A DNA stretch of 64,000 bases from JAJXWB01 sp965246795. GTDB lineage: Bacteria; Pseudomonadota; Alphaproteobacteria; Rhizobiales; Beijerinckiaceae. Shown piece by piece: positions 52,416 to 61,550 of this stretch (its first letter is position 1; each line of letters starts with the position of its first letter). The DNA is taken from NCBI GenBank assembly GCA_965246795.1, contig CBDFFN010000008.1, positions 496,001 through 560,000 on the forward strand. The letters are read 5' to 3'. The translations under genes and the position numbers were made by a program. The notes under the pieces were generated by a model. That model was not told the DNA's origin, did not search any database, and saw only the letters and a list, made by a program, of their open reading frames with translations.

Positions 52416-53872
52416 TTGCGCGCCGCGATGCGCCCCGAGAGCACCGCCATCGGCACGCCCGGCCCCGGATGCACGCTCCCGCCCGCCAGATACAGTCCCG
52501 GCACTTTCGTGCGCGCGCCCGGCCGTGCGAAGGTCGCCATCGCGCCGTGCGTCGCCGCCCCGTACAGCGCGCCGCCCGTCGCCGGAAAGCGGTTGCCGAA
52601 GGTTCGCGGCGTCGACACCGTCGCCGGCATCGTCTGCTCGATCGTCAGGCCGCATTCCCGCAGCTTCCCGAAAATTCGTTGCGCGCATGCGGCAATCTCC
52701 GCGTCGTCGAAAGGATGGGTGTCGCCGATGGCCGGTGCGTTGACGAGCAACAGCAGACGCTCGGGTCCGTCGTGGGTCAGGCGCGCTTCGTTGTCGCGAT
52801 CCTGCGCACAGACATAAACCGTCGGATCCGACGACAGTGTCTTGCGCACGAGAATTTCGTCAAATTCGGTGGCGTAGTCGCGCGAAAAGAACACGTTGTG
52901 GCGCGATAATGCAAAGCCGGACGTAGTCGCCTGCGCGGCGAAGGTGACGGCCGAGAGCGAACGTTCGCGCGTCCTTGCGACGCCGCTAGACTTGGCTGCT
53001 GCGGGGCCAAACTGTCCCGTTGGTAACGCATCCGCATCGGCATTGACCACGACGCAATCGCCTTCGATGATTGTACCGTCGGAGAGCCGCACACCACGTA
53101 CACGTTGCCGGTCAGCAAGGATTTCATGAACCGGCGCGTCGTAGCGGAGTTCTGCACCCGCTTCGGTCGCGAGATCGGCCATCACCTGCGCGAGGCGCAC
53201 CATGCCGCCTTCGACCGACCACACGCCTTCCTGCTCGACATGCGCGACGAGCATCAAGGTCGCCGGCGCGCGAAAGGGCGACGAGCCGCAATAGGTGGCG
53301 TAGCGGCCGAAGAGTTGACGCAGCCGCGCATCCCGAAAAAAGCGCCCGAGCGCTGTCCACATGTCGGAAAACGGGCCGGCGCGCATGAGACCCGCGACGC
53401 CGGCGCGAAAAACGAGTTCGGGCGCGCTCGGTCGGTCGGCGGTCATGAACGTGTCGCGCAGCGTATCGTGAATGTCCTGAGCATGCGTGCAAAAGGCGCG
53501 AAAGCCGCGTGCCTCCGATGCGCCGGCGAACGCGCCGATCGCGTCCGCCGCAGCCTCACGATCCGCGTGAAGGTCGAGGCGCTCGTTCGCGTTCCACGCA
53601 TGCCGCGCAAGAATGTTTAGCGGTGTCAGTGTGAGACGATCGTCGACGCGTGCGCTGGTTTCAGCAAACAACTCGTCGAACACCCATCGCATCGTGAAGA
53701 CGGTCGGGCCGGCATCGATCGCGGCATCGCCGACAGCCGCGGTGCGAATTTTGCCGCCCGGTAGTGAAGCCGCTTCGAGAAGCGTGACGGCGCAGCCCTT
53801 TGCAGCGAGCGCGATCGCGCAGGCAAGGCCGCCCGCCCCCGCGCCGATAATGATGACCCGTTCCGACGCCAC
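52343..53872 (-). CDS. crtD: Methoxyneurosporene (hydroxyneurosporene) desaturase
   Basis: The 509-residue protein has the FAD motif VIIIGAGAGGLACAIALAAKG (in pieces: VIIIGAGAGGLA at about 6-17), PGGKIRTAAVGDAAIDAGPT and the C-terminal LYLAGGSVHPGPGVPMAVL. It introduces the 3,4 double bond in the spirilloxanthin pathway. The GTG at 53870-53872 begins the conserved part. It is divergent from crtE across two PpsR boxes. Confidence 0.94.
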   Translation of the reverse strand: MASERVIIIGAGAGGLACAIALAAKGCAVTLLEAASLPGGKIRTAAVGDAAIDAGPTVFTMRWVFDELFAETSARVDDRLTLTPLNILARHAWNANERLDLHADREAAADAIGAFAGASEARGFRAFCTHAQDIHDTLRDTFMTADRPSAPELVFRAGVAGLMRAGPFSDMWTALGRFFRDARLRQLFGRYATYCGSSPFRAPATLMLVAHVEQEGVWSVEGGMVRLAQVMADLATEAGAELRYDAPVHEILADRQRVRGVRLSDGTIIEGDCVVVNADADALPTGQFGPAAAKSSGVARTRERSLSAVTFAAQATTSGFALSRHNVFFSRDYATEFDEILVRKTLSSDPTVYVCAQDRDNEARLTHDGPERLLLLVNAPAIGDTHPFDDAEIAACAQRIFGKLRECGLTIEQTMPATVSTPRTFGNRFPATGGALYGAATHGAMATFARPGARTKVPGLYLAGGSVHPGPGVPMAVLSGRIAARNILADLASMRRSRPVAMPGGMSTR

Positions 53873-53900
53873 GCTTCGCCCGATTTGACAGGCCTCATGT

Positions 53901-53918
53901 TGTCACACATTCTTGACA
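53901..53918. promoter_or_regulatory. PpsR/CrtJ box 1 between crtD and crtE
   Basis: TGTCACACATTCTTGACA matches TGT-N12-ACA exactly. It lies between the divergent crtD and crtE starts. Confidence 0.8.
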
Positions 53919-53925
53919 CAACAAA

Positions 53926-53943
53926 TGTCTGTCAAAATTGACA
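53926..53943. promoter_or_regulatory. PpsR/CrtJ box 2 between crtD and crtE
   Basis: TGTCTGTCAAAATTGACA matches TGT-N12-ACA exactly, seven bases from box 1. Two neighbouring boxes favour cooperative repressor binding. Confidence 0.8.
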
Positions 53944-53957
53944 GTCGGGAGAGTGTC

Positions 53958-54824
53958 ATGGATGTCGCCGCGCGCATCGAGCAATCGCTCTCTGATCTCT
54001 TGCGCGGTGCCACCGCCGATTGCCCGCCGAAACTTGCCGACGCGATGGCGCATGCGGTGTTCCCCGGCGGCGCACGCATCCGGCCGCGGCTCTCACTTGC
54101 GGTCTCGCAGGCCTGCAAGCCGAAAAGCTTCCGCGTGCCTCTTGCTGCGGCCTGCGCGATCGAGCTCATGCATTGCGCCTCGCTGGTCCACGACGACCTT
54201 CCTTGTTTCGACGATGCCGACGTCCGGCGCGGCAAGCTTTCTGTGCACAAAGCGTTCGGCGAACCCCTCGCCGTGCTGACCGGCGACGCTTTGATCGTGC
54301 TCGCCTTCGAGGCGCTCGCGGAAGGTACGGCGAATGACGTGCAGTGCCTGCCCGCGTTGATGCGTATTGTCGGCGGCGCCGTCGGCAGCCGCGGCGGCAT
54401 CGTTGCGGGCCAGGCTTGGGAATCCGAGCCGGTCATCGACACTGCCTATTATCACCGCGCGAAGACCGGCGCGCTTTTCGCTGGCGCGACCATGGCGGGT
54501 GCGGCCGCAGCCGGCGTCGACCATGTCGCGTGGCGTACATTGGGCGAGCGTCTCGGCGAGGCGTTCCAGGCCGCTGACGACATCCGCGATGTCGCCTGCA
54601 CGGCGCAGGAACTCGGCAAGCCGGTCGGGCAGGATGCGATTTGCGATCGGCCGAACATCGCGACCGAACTCGGCGTCGGGTTGGCTATCCGCCATCTCGA
54701 CGACATCGTTGCGCATGCCGTCGATTCGATCCCGCCGTGCGCCGGCATTGTGGAACTTCGCGCGCTGATCCTTCGCGAAACGCAGAAGTTTTTACCTGAG
54801 GGGCTTGCGCTCGCCGCTGCTTGA
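53958..54824 (+). CDS. crtE: Geranylgeranyl diphosphate synthase
   Basis: The 288-residue protein has the first DDxxD-type motif DDLPCFDD at 79-86 and the second ADDIRD at about 211-216, with GGARIRPRL near the N-terminus. It makes geranylgeranyl diphosphate for carotenoids and for the bacteriochlorophyll tail. ATG 53958 has GGGAG at seven bases; the frame also has ATGs upstream (53913) that lie within the PpsR boxes. Confidence 0.95.
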   Translation: MDVAARIEQSLSDLLRGATADCPPKLADAMAHAVFPGGARIRPRLSLAVSQACKPKSFRVPLAAACAIELMHCASLVHDDLPCFDDADVRRGKLSVHKAFGEPLAVLTGDALIVLAFEALAEGTANDVQCLPALMRIVGGAVGSRGGIVAGQAWESEPVIDTAYYHRAKTGALFAGATMAGAAAAGVDHVAWRTLGERLGEAFQAADDIRDVACTAQELGKPVGQDAICDRPNIATELGVGLAIRHLDDIVAHAVDSIPPCAGIVELRALILRETQKFLPEGLALAAA

Positions 54825-54839
54825 GAATGCGCTTCACGC

Positions 54840-55949
54840 GTGCGTCTGATCGATCGTTTCTACGCCGCACGCGACCGGCTCCTCTCCGATCCAAAGTTCC
54901 AGCGGTGGGCCGCGAGCTTTTTCTTCACGCGAGGTATTGCCAGACGGAGAGCGAATGCGCTCTTCGATCTGACTGCCGGCTTCGTCTATGCGCAGATCCT
55001 CAGCGCCTGCGTGCGGCTGAGTCTGCTCGAAAATCTGCGTGACGGGCCGCTGGCGGCGCGGGTGCTCGCGCCGAAATTGTCGTTGGACGAAAAAGCCACA
55101 ACAACATTGCTGAAGGCCGCCGCCTCGCTTGGCCTTATCTCTACGCGCGGCTTGGATGACGCAGGCGGACTGCGCTACGGCCTCGGCATGGACGGCGCGG
55201 CACTGCTCGGCAACCCCGGCGCGCTTGCGATGATCGCGCATCACGACCAACTCTATGCCGACCTCTCCGATTCCGTCGCGCTGCTGCAGGGCAGGGACGA
55301 CAACGCGCTGCATTCCTTCTGGCCATATGCGGGGGGTGGTGGGGCTGAGGGCAACAGCGCGCCCTACACGCAGCTTATGAGCGAGTCGCAGCCGCTCGTC
55401 ACGCAGGACATTCTCGACGCATACGATTTTGCCAAGCACCATCATCTCGCCGATTGCGGCGGCGGCGACGGTACATTTCTCGCCGCGGTCCTCTCGCATG
55501 TCCCCAAATTGCGTGGAACGCTCGTCGATCTCCCGGCCGTCGCTGAGATCGCGCGAAAACGGTTTGTCGAAGCAAAGCTTTTCGAGCGGGCAAATATTTG
55601 CGGCGGCGACCTCTGGCGGGATCCGCTGCCGCCTGACGCTGATGCCATGTCGCTCGTCCGCGTGCTGCACGATCACAACGACGATCGTGTCGCGACGCTG
55701 CTGCATCGGATTTTTGAATCGCTACCGCCAGGTGGAACACTCATCATCGCCGAGCCGATGGTGGCGGGCAGCGACACGCACCGCATGGGTCATGCCTATT
55801 TCGGCTTCTATCTTCTGGCGATGGGATCCGGTCGCGCGCGAACGATCGAGGAATATCGACACATGCTTCACGCCGCCGGCTTTCACACGGTGGATCATGT
55901 GAAGACGCGCCGGCCACTGCTCTGCAGTGTGATCACGGCGCGTCGTTGA
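54840..55949 (+). CDS. crtF: Hydroxyneurosporene O-methyltransferase
   Basis: The 369-residue protein has an N-terminal winged-helix dimerisation domain and the SAM-binding motif HLADCGGGDGTFLAAVLSHV (about 202-221). The C-terminal LVRVLHDHNDDRVATLLHRI is the usual general-base region. CrtF methylates the hydroxyl made by CrtC. GTG 54840 is 13 bases after crtE's stop. Confidence 0.94.
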   Translation: MRLIDRFYAARDRLLSDPKFQRWAASFFFTRGIARRRANALFDLTAGFVYAQILSACVRLSLLENLRDGPLAARVLAPKLSLDEKATTTLLKAAASLGLISTRGLDDAGGLRYGLGMDGAALLGNPGALAMIAHHDQLYADLSDSVALLQGRDDNALHSFWPYAGGGGAEGNSAPYTQLMSESQPLVTQDILDAYDFAKHHHLADCGGGDGTFLAAVLSHVPKLRGTLVDLPAVAEIARKRFVEAKLFERANICGGDLWRDPLPPDADAMSLVRVLHDHNDDRVATLLHRIFESLPPGGTLIIAEPMVAGSDTHRMGHAYFGFYLLAMGSGRARTIEEYRHMLHAAGFHTVDHVKTRRPLLCSVITARR

Positions 55950-56047
55950 ACGCGCATTTCGGATGGGCATCGCTGCGCGATGCCGACAGCGTTGCGAGTG
56001 AGCGACGAAAGTTTTTCCAACTCGCAACGCAGATCCACCCTCAAAAG

Positions 56048-56065
56048 TGTCAACATGAATTGACA
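56048..56065. promoter_or_regulatory. PpsR/CrtJ box upstream of bchC
   Basis: TGTCAACATGAATTGACA matches TGT-N12-ACA exactly, 64 bases before the bchC start. Confidence 0.8.
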
Positions 56066-56073
56066 ATCCATTA

Positions 56074-56091
56074 CGTCAACGTAATCTGACA
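56074..56091. promoter_or_regulatory. Weaker second PpsR/CrtJ half-match upstream of bchC
   Basis: CGT-N12-ACA, eight bases after the strong box. The eight-base spacing equals that of the paired CrtJ sites at the Rhodobacter bchC promoter, which makes this imperfect copy more credible. Confidence 0.5.
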
Positions 56092-56128
56092 TCGTGCTGA
56101 CGCTTCTGTCGGTCTCAACCGGTTCGAT

Positions 56129-57121
56129 ATGACGCCTTTCGCTTTCCAACAGCCGAACGACAAGATGACCGGCAGCGCACCCGCGCAGTCACTCGCTGTC
56201 GTCGTCCGGACGCCGGAAAACATTGCGCTGGCGAAACTTGATTTAAACGCTCCAGCTGCGACGGACATCGTGGTCGCCGTCGAGTGGAGCGGAATCTCCA
56301 CCGGCACCGAGCGTCTGCTCTGTTCCGGTCGCATGCCGCCCTTTCCCGGGCTCGGCTATCCCCTGGTCCCCGGTTACGAGTCTGTCGGGCGCATCGTCGC
56401 CGCAGGCTCCGATAGCGACCGTCAGCTGGGCCAGCGTGTCTTTGTGCCGGGCTCGCAAAGTTTTCGCGATGCGCGCGGGCTGTTTGGCGCGACCGCTTCG
56501 CATCTTGTTGTGCCGGCCGCCAAAGCCGTGGCCGTCGACGATGCCTGGGGCGAGCGCGCGACCCTGCTGGCTCTCGCCGCGACGGCGTACCATGCGCTCG
56601 CGGCCGACGATGCACATGCCCCCGAGCTAATCGTCGGGCATGGCGTATTGGGCAGACTGCTGGCCCGCATCGCGGTTGCGCGCGGCGCTTCGCCGGTCGT
56701 GTGGGAAAAGAATACCGCGCGGCGCGACGGCGCGACCGGCTACACCGTGCTTTCGCCCGACGACGATATGCGCCGCAACTATCGCTGCATCGTCGATGCG
56801 AGCGGCGATGCCTCGCTCATGGACGCGCTTATCGCGCGCCTCGCATTCGGTGGCGAACTTGTACTCGCGGGCTTCTACGAATCGCCGATCGCTTTTGCGT
56901 TTCCGCCAGCCTTCATGCGCGAGGCGCGGTTGCGCATCGCTGCGGAATGGAAGCCCGCCGATCTCGCCGCCGTCACCGCGATGATCCGCGACGGCTCGCT
57001 GTCGCTCGACGGGCTCATCACGCATCGCGCGTCCGCCGCCGATGCGCCTGCCGCTTACGAGACTGCTTTCGGCGATGCCGGATGCCTCAAGATGATCCTC
57101 GACTGGAAAGGTCTGGCGTGA
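56129..57121 (+). CDS. bchC: Bacteriochlorophyllide a dehydrogenase
   Basis: The 330-residue protein is of the zinc-type alcohol dehydrogenase fold: VEWSGISTGTERLLCSG near the N-terminus, VPGYESVGRIVAAG (about 81-94) and a Rossmann part with VGHGVLGRLLARIAVARG (about 168-185). It oxidises the 3-hydroxyethyl group to the acetyl group. It ends with GTGA, overlapping the bchX start, and has PpsR control upstream. Confidence 0.95.
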   Translation: MTPFAFQQPNDKMTGSAPAQSLAVVVRTPENIALAKLDLNAPAATDIVVAVEWSGISTGTERLLCSGRMPPFPGLGYPLVPGYESVGRIVAAGSDSDRQLGQRVFVPGSQSFRDARGLFGATASHLVVPAAKAVAVDDAWGERATLLALAATAYHALAADDAHAPELIVGHGVLGRLLARIAVARGASPVVWEKNTARRDGATGYTVLSPDDDMRRNYRCIVDASGDASLMDALIARLAFGGELVLAGFYESPIAFAFPPAFMREARLRIAAEWKPADLAAVTAMIRDGSLSLDGLITHRASAADAPAAYETAFGDAGCLKMILDWKGLA

Positions 57122-58134
57122 ACGCTCCCGTTCATCCGATGCCACAGGCATCGCATGCTGCGATGACCGCAGTTCTTCGTGCCGAAGCCGCGCAGCCGTT
57201 GCCCGAAATGCCGGTGATCCCTGCGACGAAAGAAACGCAGATCATCGCCATCTATGGCAAAGGCGGCATCGGCAAAAGCTTCACGCTCGCCAACCTCAGC
57301 TACATGATGGCGCAGCAGGGCAAGAAGGTGCTGCTCATCGGCTGCGATCCGAAGAGCGACACGACCTCGCTGCTGTTCGGCGGTCGCGCATGTCCGACGA
57401 TCATCGAGACGTCGTCGAAGAAGAAGCTCGCGGGCGACGAGGTAAAGATCGGCGACGTGTGCTTCAAGCGCGACGGCGTCTACGCGATGGAACTCGGTGG
57501 GCCGGAAGTCGGCCGCGGTTGTGGCGGCCGCGGCATCATCCACGGTTTCGAACTGCTCGAGAAGCTCGGCTTCCACGAATGGGGTTTCGACTACGTCCTG
57601 CTCGACTTCCTCGGTGACGTTGTCTGTGGCGGCTTCGGTCTGCCGATCGCGCGCGACATGTGCCAGAAGGTCATCGTTGTCGCATCGAACGATCTGCAGT
57701 CGCTCTACGTCGCCAACAACGTCTGCTCCGCGGTCGAGTATTTCCGCAAGCTCGGCGGTAATGTCGGCGTTGCCGGAATGGTGATCAACAAGGATGACGG
57801 CACAGGCGAGGCGCAGGCCTATGCCGATGCAGCCGGCATTCCGATCCTTGCGGCGATCCCCGCCGACGATGAGATCCGCCGCAAGAGTGCAAATTACCAG
57901 ATCATCGGAAAGCCGGGCGATCGTTGGGCGCCACTCTTCGAGGATCTTGCACAAAACGTTGCCGATGCACCGCCAGTACGGCCGAAGCCGATGACGCAAG
58001 ACGGACTGCTTGGCCTGTTTTCGGCCGACACGGTTGGCCGTCATGTCGTGCTGGAGCCTGCAACGTTCGAAGACATGTGCGGCAAGTCGGCGATCGGGAA
58101 ACCGTCGCTCGAAGTCATCTACGACGCGGTGTAG
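57118..58134 (+). CDS. bchX: Chlorophyllide a reductase iron protein
   Basis: The 338-residue protein has the P-loop YGKGGIGKSFTLANLSYM (GKGGIGKS at 47-54) and the cysteine-bearing segments LGGPEVGRGCGGRGI and DFLGDVVCGGFGLPIARD that hold the shared 4Fe-4S cluster. It is the nitrogenase-iron-protein-like reductase of the X-Y-Z complex. GTG start, coupled to bchC. Confidence 0.96.
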   Translation: MNAPVHPMPQASHAAMTAVLRAEAAQPLPEMPVIPATKETQIIAIYGKGGIGKSFTLANLSYMMAQQGKKVLLIGCDPKSDTTSLLFGGRACPTIIETSSKKKLAGDEVKIGDVCFKRDGVYAMELGGPEVGRGCGGRGIIHGFELLEKLGFHEWGFDYVLLDFLGDVVCGGFGLPIARDMCQKVIVVASNDLQSLYVANNVCSAVEYFRKLGGNVGVAGMVINKDDGTGEAQAYADAAGIPILAAIPADDEIRRKSANYQIIGKPGDRWAPLFEDLAQNVADAPPVRPKPMTQDGLLGLFSADTVGRHVVLEPATFEDMCGKSAIGKPSLEVIYDAV

Positions 58135-58137
58135 TGC

Positions 58138-59697
58138 TTGGATCACGCCGCTACCATACATGACGAGTTGGACGCGAGCGTGATCGCACGCGCGCCAGCC
58201 GATGAGCCGACCAGTGTTGGTGGTGGCTGCCATGCGGGCCGCAACGAAATGGTTGCCGCGGCGGAAACGGCAGCAGGTCAATCCGGCATCGTCGAGACGC
58301 TCGCGCGCTATGCGAAAGACTATCCTGCCGGCCCGCACGACAAGCCGCAAAGCATGTGTCCGGCGTTCGGCTCCCTGCGTGTCGGTCTGCGCATGCGGCG
58401 CACCGCGACCGTGCTCTCGGGTTCCGCCTGCTGCGTCTACGGTCTGACGTTCACGTCGCATTTCTACGGCGCGAAACGCTCTGTCGGCTATGTGCCGTTC
58501 AATTCCGAGACGCTTGTCACCGGCAAGTTGTTCGAAGACATCCGTGAAGCGGTCTTCAAACTCGCCGATCCCGAACTCTACGACACCATTGTTGTCACAA
58601 ACCTCTGCGTGCCCAGCGCTTCCGGCGTGCCGCTAAGACTGCTTCCGAAAGAAATCAACGGCGTCCGCATCATCGGCATCGATGTTCCAGGTTTTGGCAT
58701 TCCGACGCACGCCGAAGCAAAAGACGTGCTCGCCGGCGCGATGCTCGCTTATGCGCGCAGCGAGGCTGAAGCCGGCCCCGTGATGGCGCCGCGCGGCGGC
58801 GTGTCCGAAAAGCCGACCGTCACTTTGCTCGGCGAAATGTTTCCGGCCGATCCCGTCGGCATTGGCGCAATGCTCGATCTTATGGGTCTTGCCGCGGGTC
58901 CTGTCGTGCCGACGCGCGAATGGCGCGAGCTTTATGCGGCGCTCGATTGCGCGGCTGTCGCAGCGATTCACCCTTTCTACACAGCGTCGATCCGCGAATT
59001 CCAATCGGCGGGTCGTACGGTTGTTGGATCGGGGCCTGTCGGACATGACGGCACTGCCGAATGGATGCGTACGATCGGCGAAGCCTGCGGCGTCGGCTAC
59101 GAGCGCATTGCGCTAGCGCAGAATCGCATCCTGCCCGCGATCAAGGGCGCGCTCGCTGCAAAGCCGATCAATGGCCGCATTACTCTCTCGGGTTACGAAG
59201 GTTCGGAGCTGCTTGTTGCCCGCTTGCTCGTCGAGAGTGGCGCCGACCTCCGATACGTCGGCACCGCCTGTCCGCGCACGCCCTGGTCGCAGGCCGATCG
59301 CGAATGGCTCGAGGCGAAGGGTGTGCACGTCCAGTTCCGTGCATCGCTGGAACACGACCTCGCGGCGCTGAAGGAATTCTCGCCAGACCTTGCGATCGGG
59401 ACGACGCCGGTTGTGCAAAAGGCGAAGGAGCAGGCGATCCCCGCGCTCTACTTCACAAATCTTATTTCGGCGCGGCCTTTGTTCGGTCCCGCCGGCGCAG
59501 GCTCTCTTGCGCAGGTCATCAATGCCGCGCTCGGCAACAAGAAGCGCTTCGACACAATGAACGCCTTCTTTGCCGGTGTCGGCGTCGGGAACAATGCTGG
59601 CATCTGGCAGGATTCACCGAAAGACTATCCGGAGTATCGGAAGAAACTCGAAGCGCGCGCCGCCAAAGCGCGAAAGCTCGCCGAGGAGATTCCCTGA
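58138..59697 (+). CDS. bchY: Chlorophyllide a reductase subunit Y
   Basis: The 519-residue protein has the conserved cysteines SMCPAFGSLRVGLRMR (about 72-87) and SGSACCVYG (about 93-101), then VVTNLCVPSASGVPL. With BchZ it binds the 4Fe-4S cluster and the chlorophyllide. The TTG at 58138 is the most upstream start, three bases after bchX; GTG codons downstream are possible. It overlaps bchZ by one base. Confidence 0.94.
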   Translation: MDHAATIHDELDASVIARAPADEPTSVGGGCHAGRNEMVAAAETAAGQSGIVETLARYAKDYPAGPHDKPQSMCPAFGSLRVGLRMRRTATVLSGSACCVYGLTFTSHFYGAKRSVGYVPFNSETLVTGKLFEDIREAVFKLADPELYDTIVVTNLCVPSASGVPLRLLPKEINGVRIIGIDVPGFGIPTHAEAKDVLAGAMLAYARSEAEAGPVMAPRGGVSEKPTVTLLGEMFPADPVGIGAMLDLMGLAAGPVVPTREWRELYAALDCAAVAAIHPFYTASIREFQSAGRTVVGSGPVGHDGTAEWMRTIGEACGVGYERIALAQNRILPAIKGALAAKPINGRITLSGYEGSELLVARLLVESGADLRYVGTACPRTPWSQADREWLEAKGVHVQFRASLEHDLAALKEFSPDLAIGTTPVVQKAKEQAIPALYFTNLISARPLFGPAGAGSLAQVINAALGNKKRFDTMNAFFAGVGVGNNAGIWQDSPKDYPEYRKKLEARAAKARKLAEEIP

Positions 59698-61160
59698 TGC
59701 TCGTCGTCGATCACGATCGCGCCGGCGGCTATTGGGGCGCTGTCTACGTCTTCACCGCAATCAAGGGATTGCAGGTGGTGATCGACGGGCCGGTCGGCTG
59801 CGAGAATCTGCCTGTCACGTCAGTGCTGCATTACACCGATGCGCTCCCGCCGCATGAATTGCCGATCGTCGTCACAGGTCTCGGCGAGGAGGAGCTTGGC
59901 CAGCACGGCACCGAAGGCGCGATGAAACAGGCGCATTCCGTGCTCGATCCCGCGATGCCCTGCGTCGTCGTGACGGGATCGATCGCCGAAATGATAGGTG
60001 GCGGCGTGACGCCGCAAGGCACGAACATCCAGCGTTTCCTGCCACGCACGATCGACGAGGATCAATGGCAATGCGCGAACCGCGCGATGTCCTGGCTCTG
60101 GTCGGAATACGGCTTCAAAAAGGGCGCACCGAAGCTGAAGCCGCGCAAGGAAGGTGCAAAGCCGAAAGTCAACATCATCGGGCCGGCCTACGGCACGTTC
60201 AACATGCCGTCCGACCTCGCGGAAATCCGCCGGCTCGTCGAAGGCATTGGTGCCGAGATCAACTTCACCTTTCCGCTCGGCTGCCACCTCGCGGAAGTGC
60301 CGAAGCTCGCGGACGCCGAAGTCAATATCTGCATGTATCGCGAATTCGGCCGCATGATTTGCGAGGCGATGGAGCGACCGTATCTACAAGCGCCGATCGG
60401 TCTGCATTCGACGACGGCGTTCCTGCGCTCGCTCGGGGAATTGCTGGGGCTGGACCCGGAACCTTTTATAGCGCGCGAGAAACACACGACGATCAAGCCG
60501 CTCTGGGATCTCTGGCGCTCGGTGACGCAGGATTTCTTCGGCACGGCATCATTCGCTGTCGTTGCTACGGAAACTTACGCACGCGGCATTCGCAATTTTC
60601 TCGAAGAGGAAATGGGTCTGCCCTGCACGCTCAGCGTTTCGCGCAGCGCCGGCAAGAAGCCTGACAACGAGGCGGTGCGCGCATCGCTGAGGGCGAATCC
60701 GCCGCTCGTGCTGTTCGGCTCTTTCAACGAGCGCATGTATGCCGCGGAAGCTGGCGGACGCTCGATGTTTATCGCGGCGTCCTTTCCCGGTGCCATTATT
60801 CGCCGGCATACCGGCACGCCGTTCATGGGCTACGCCGGCGCAACCTACCTCGTGCAGGAAGTCTGCAACGCGCTGTTTGACGCGCTCTTCCACATATTGC
60901 CCCTCGGCACGCAGCTCGACGCTGTCGAGGCGACACCTGCACGTCACGAACGCGCGATGCCGTGGGACGACGAGGCGAAACGCCTGCTCGATGCGGCGCT
61001 TGAGCGCGAGCCCGTTTTGGTTCGCATCTCAGCTGCGAAGCGGCTGCGCGACAATGCGGAACGCGCGGCGCGCGCCGACGGTGCGTCGTGCGTCACGCCC
61101 GATTATCTGCCGGCAACGGCGCGAGAGAAATCGTCGCGTCGGGAGATGGCCGATGCGTGA
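59697..61160 (+). CDS. bchZ: Chlorophyllide a reductase subunit Z
   Basis: The 487-residue protein has VVDHDRAGGYWGAVYVFTAI at the start, then VIDGPVGCENLPVTSVLHYT with a cluster cysteine, and PLGCHLAEVPKLADAEVNIC. It completes the nitrogenase-like core of the reductase. It starts at the ATG overlapping the bchY stop. The tail (about 440-487) is poorly conserved. Confidence 0.95.
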   Translation: MLVVDHDRAGGYWGAVYVFTAIKGLQVVIDGPVGCENLPVTSVLHYTDALPPHELPIVVTGLGEEELGQHGTEGAMKQAHSVLDPAMPCVVVTGSIAEMIGGGVTPQGTNIQRFLPRTIDEDQWQCANRAMSWLWSEYGFKKGAPKLKPRKEGAKPKVNIIGPAYGTFNMPSDLAEIRRLVEGIGAEINFTFPLGCHLAEVPKLADAEVNICMYREFGRMICEAMERPYLQAPIGLHSTTAFLRSLGELLGLDPEPFIAREKHTTIKPLWDLWRSVTQDFFGTASFAVVATETYARGIRNFLEEEMGLPCTLSVSRSAGKKPDNEAVRASLRANPPLVLFGSFNERMYAAEAGGRSMFIAASFPGAIIRRHTGTPFMGYAGATYLVQEVCNALFDALFHILPLGTQLDAVEATPARHERAMPWDDEAKRLLDAALEREPVLVRISAAKRLRDNAERAARADGASCVTPDYLPATAREKSSRREMADA

Positions 61161-61208
61161 CACCAAGCAAACAACGACACCACCCGCGATTTCGGAGACA
61201 TCAAAACG

Positions 61209-61433
61209 ATGACATTCGTCCATGCGACATCCATCGTCGGAAACCCGCGCGCCTACGCCAACAATCGCCGCGCGATGAAAATTGCGTTGCGCGCAAGCTA
61301 TCCCCTCTTCTTCGCCGCGACGCTCGCACGGCGCGCCAATCCGTTCGCCGTAAAGCCGATCGCGCGACCCACGATCTTCGCCGAGACGCGCGCCCGCGCC
61401 GCGGCCATCGTTCCGTTCATCTTCATGGGATGA
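61209..61433 (+). CDS. Small protein in the pufQ position, possible divergent PufQ
   Basis: The 74-residue protein starts MTFVHATSIVGNPRAYANNR and has a moderately hydrophobic stretch (ASYPLFFAATLARRA, about 30-44) with a C-terminal ETRARAAAIVPFIFMG. In other purple bacteria the gene between bchZ and pufB is pufQ, whose product ends in AxxITPxIF. The similar ending and position suggest PufQ, but the membrane segment is short, so the identity is uncertain. No ribosome site is strong. Confidence 0.5.
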   Translation: MTFVHATSIVGNPRAYANNRRAMKIALRASYPLFFAATLARRANPFAVKPIARPTIFAETRARAAAIVPFIFMG

Positions 61434-61550
61434 ACGTTCTCAGCTTCGCGTCCGGTTCGCCGGGCGCGCGGAAGTCGGGTCGAGGGGCCCGCATCTCCGC
61501 CGCGCGGGATGTGCGCGGTAACCGCCGGAAGGCAAAAGAAGGAACATAAT

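Noticed and set aside
57055..58461. A 468-residue minus-strand frame over bchX
   Set aside because: Antisense artefact; bchX is certain from its P-loop and cysteine motifs.
61509..61550. Upstream extension of pufB in the same frame
   Set aside because: The extra 14 residues do not match LH1 beta N-termini, and the ribosome site fits the internal ATG.
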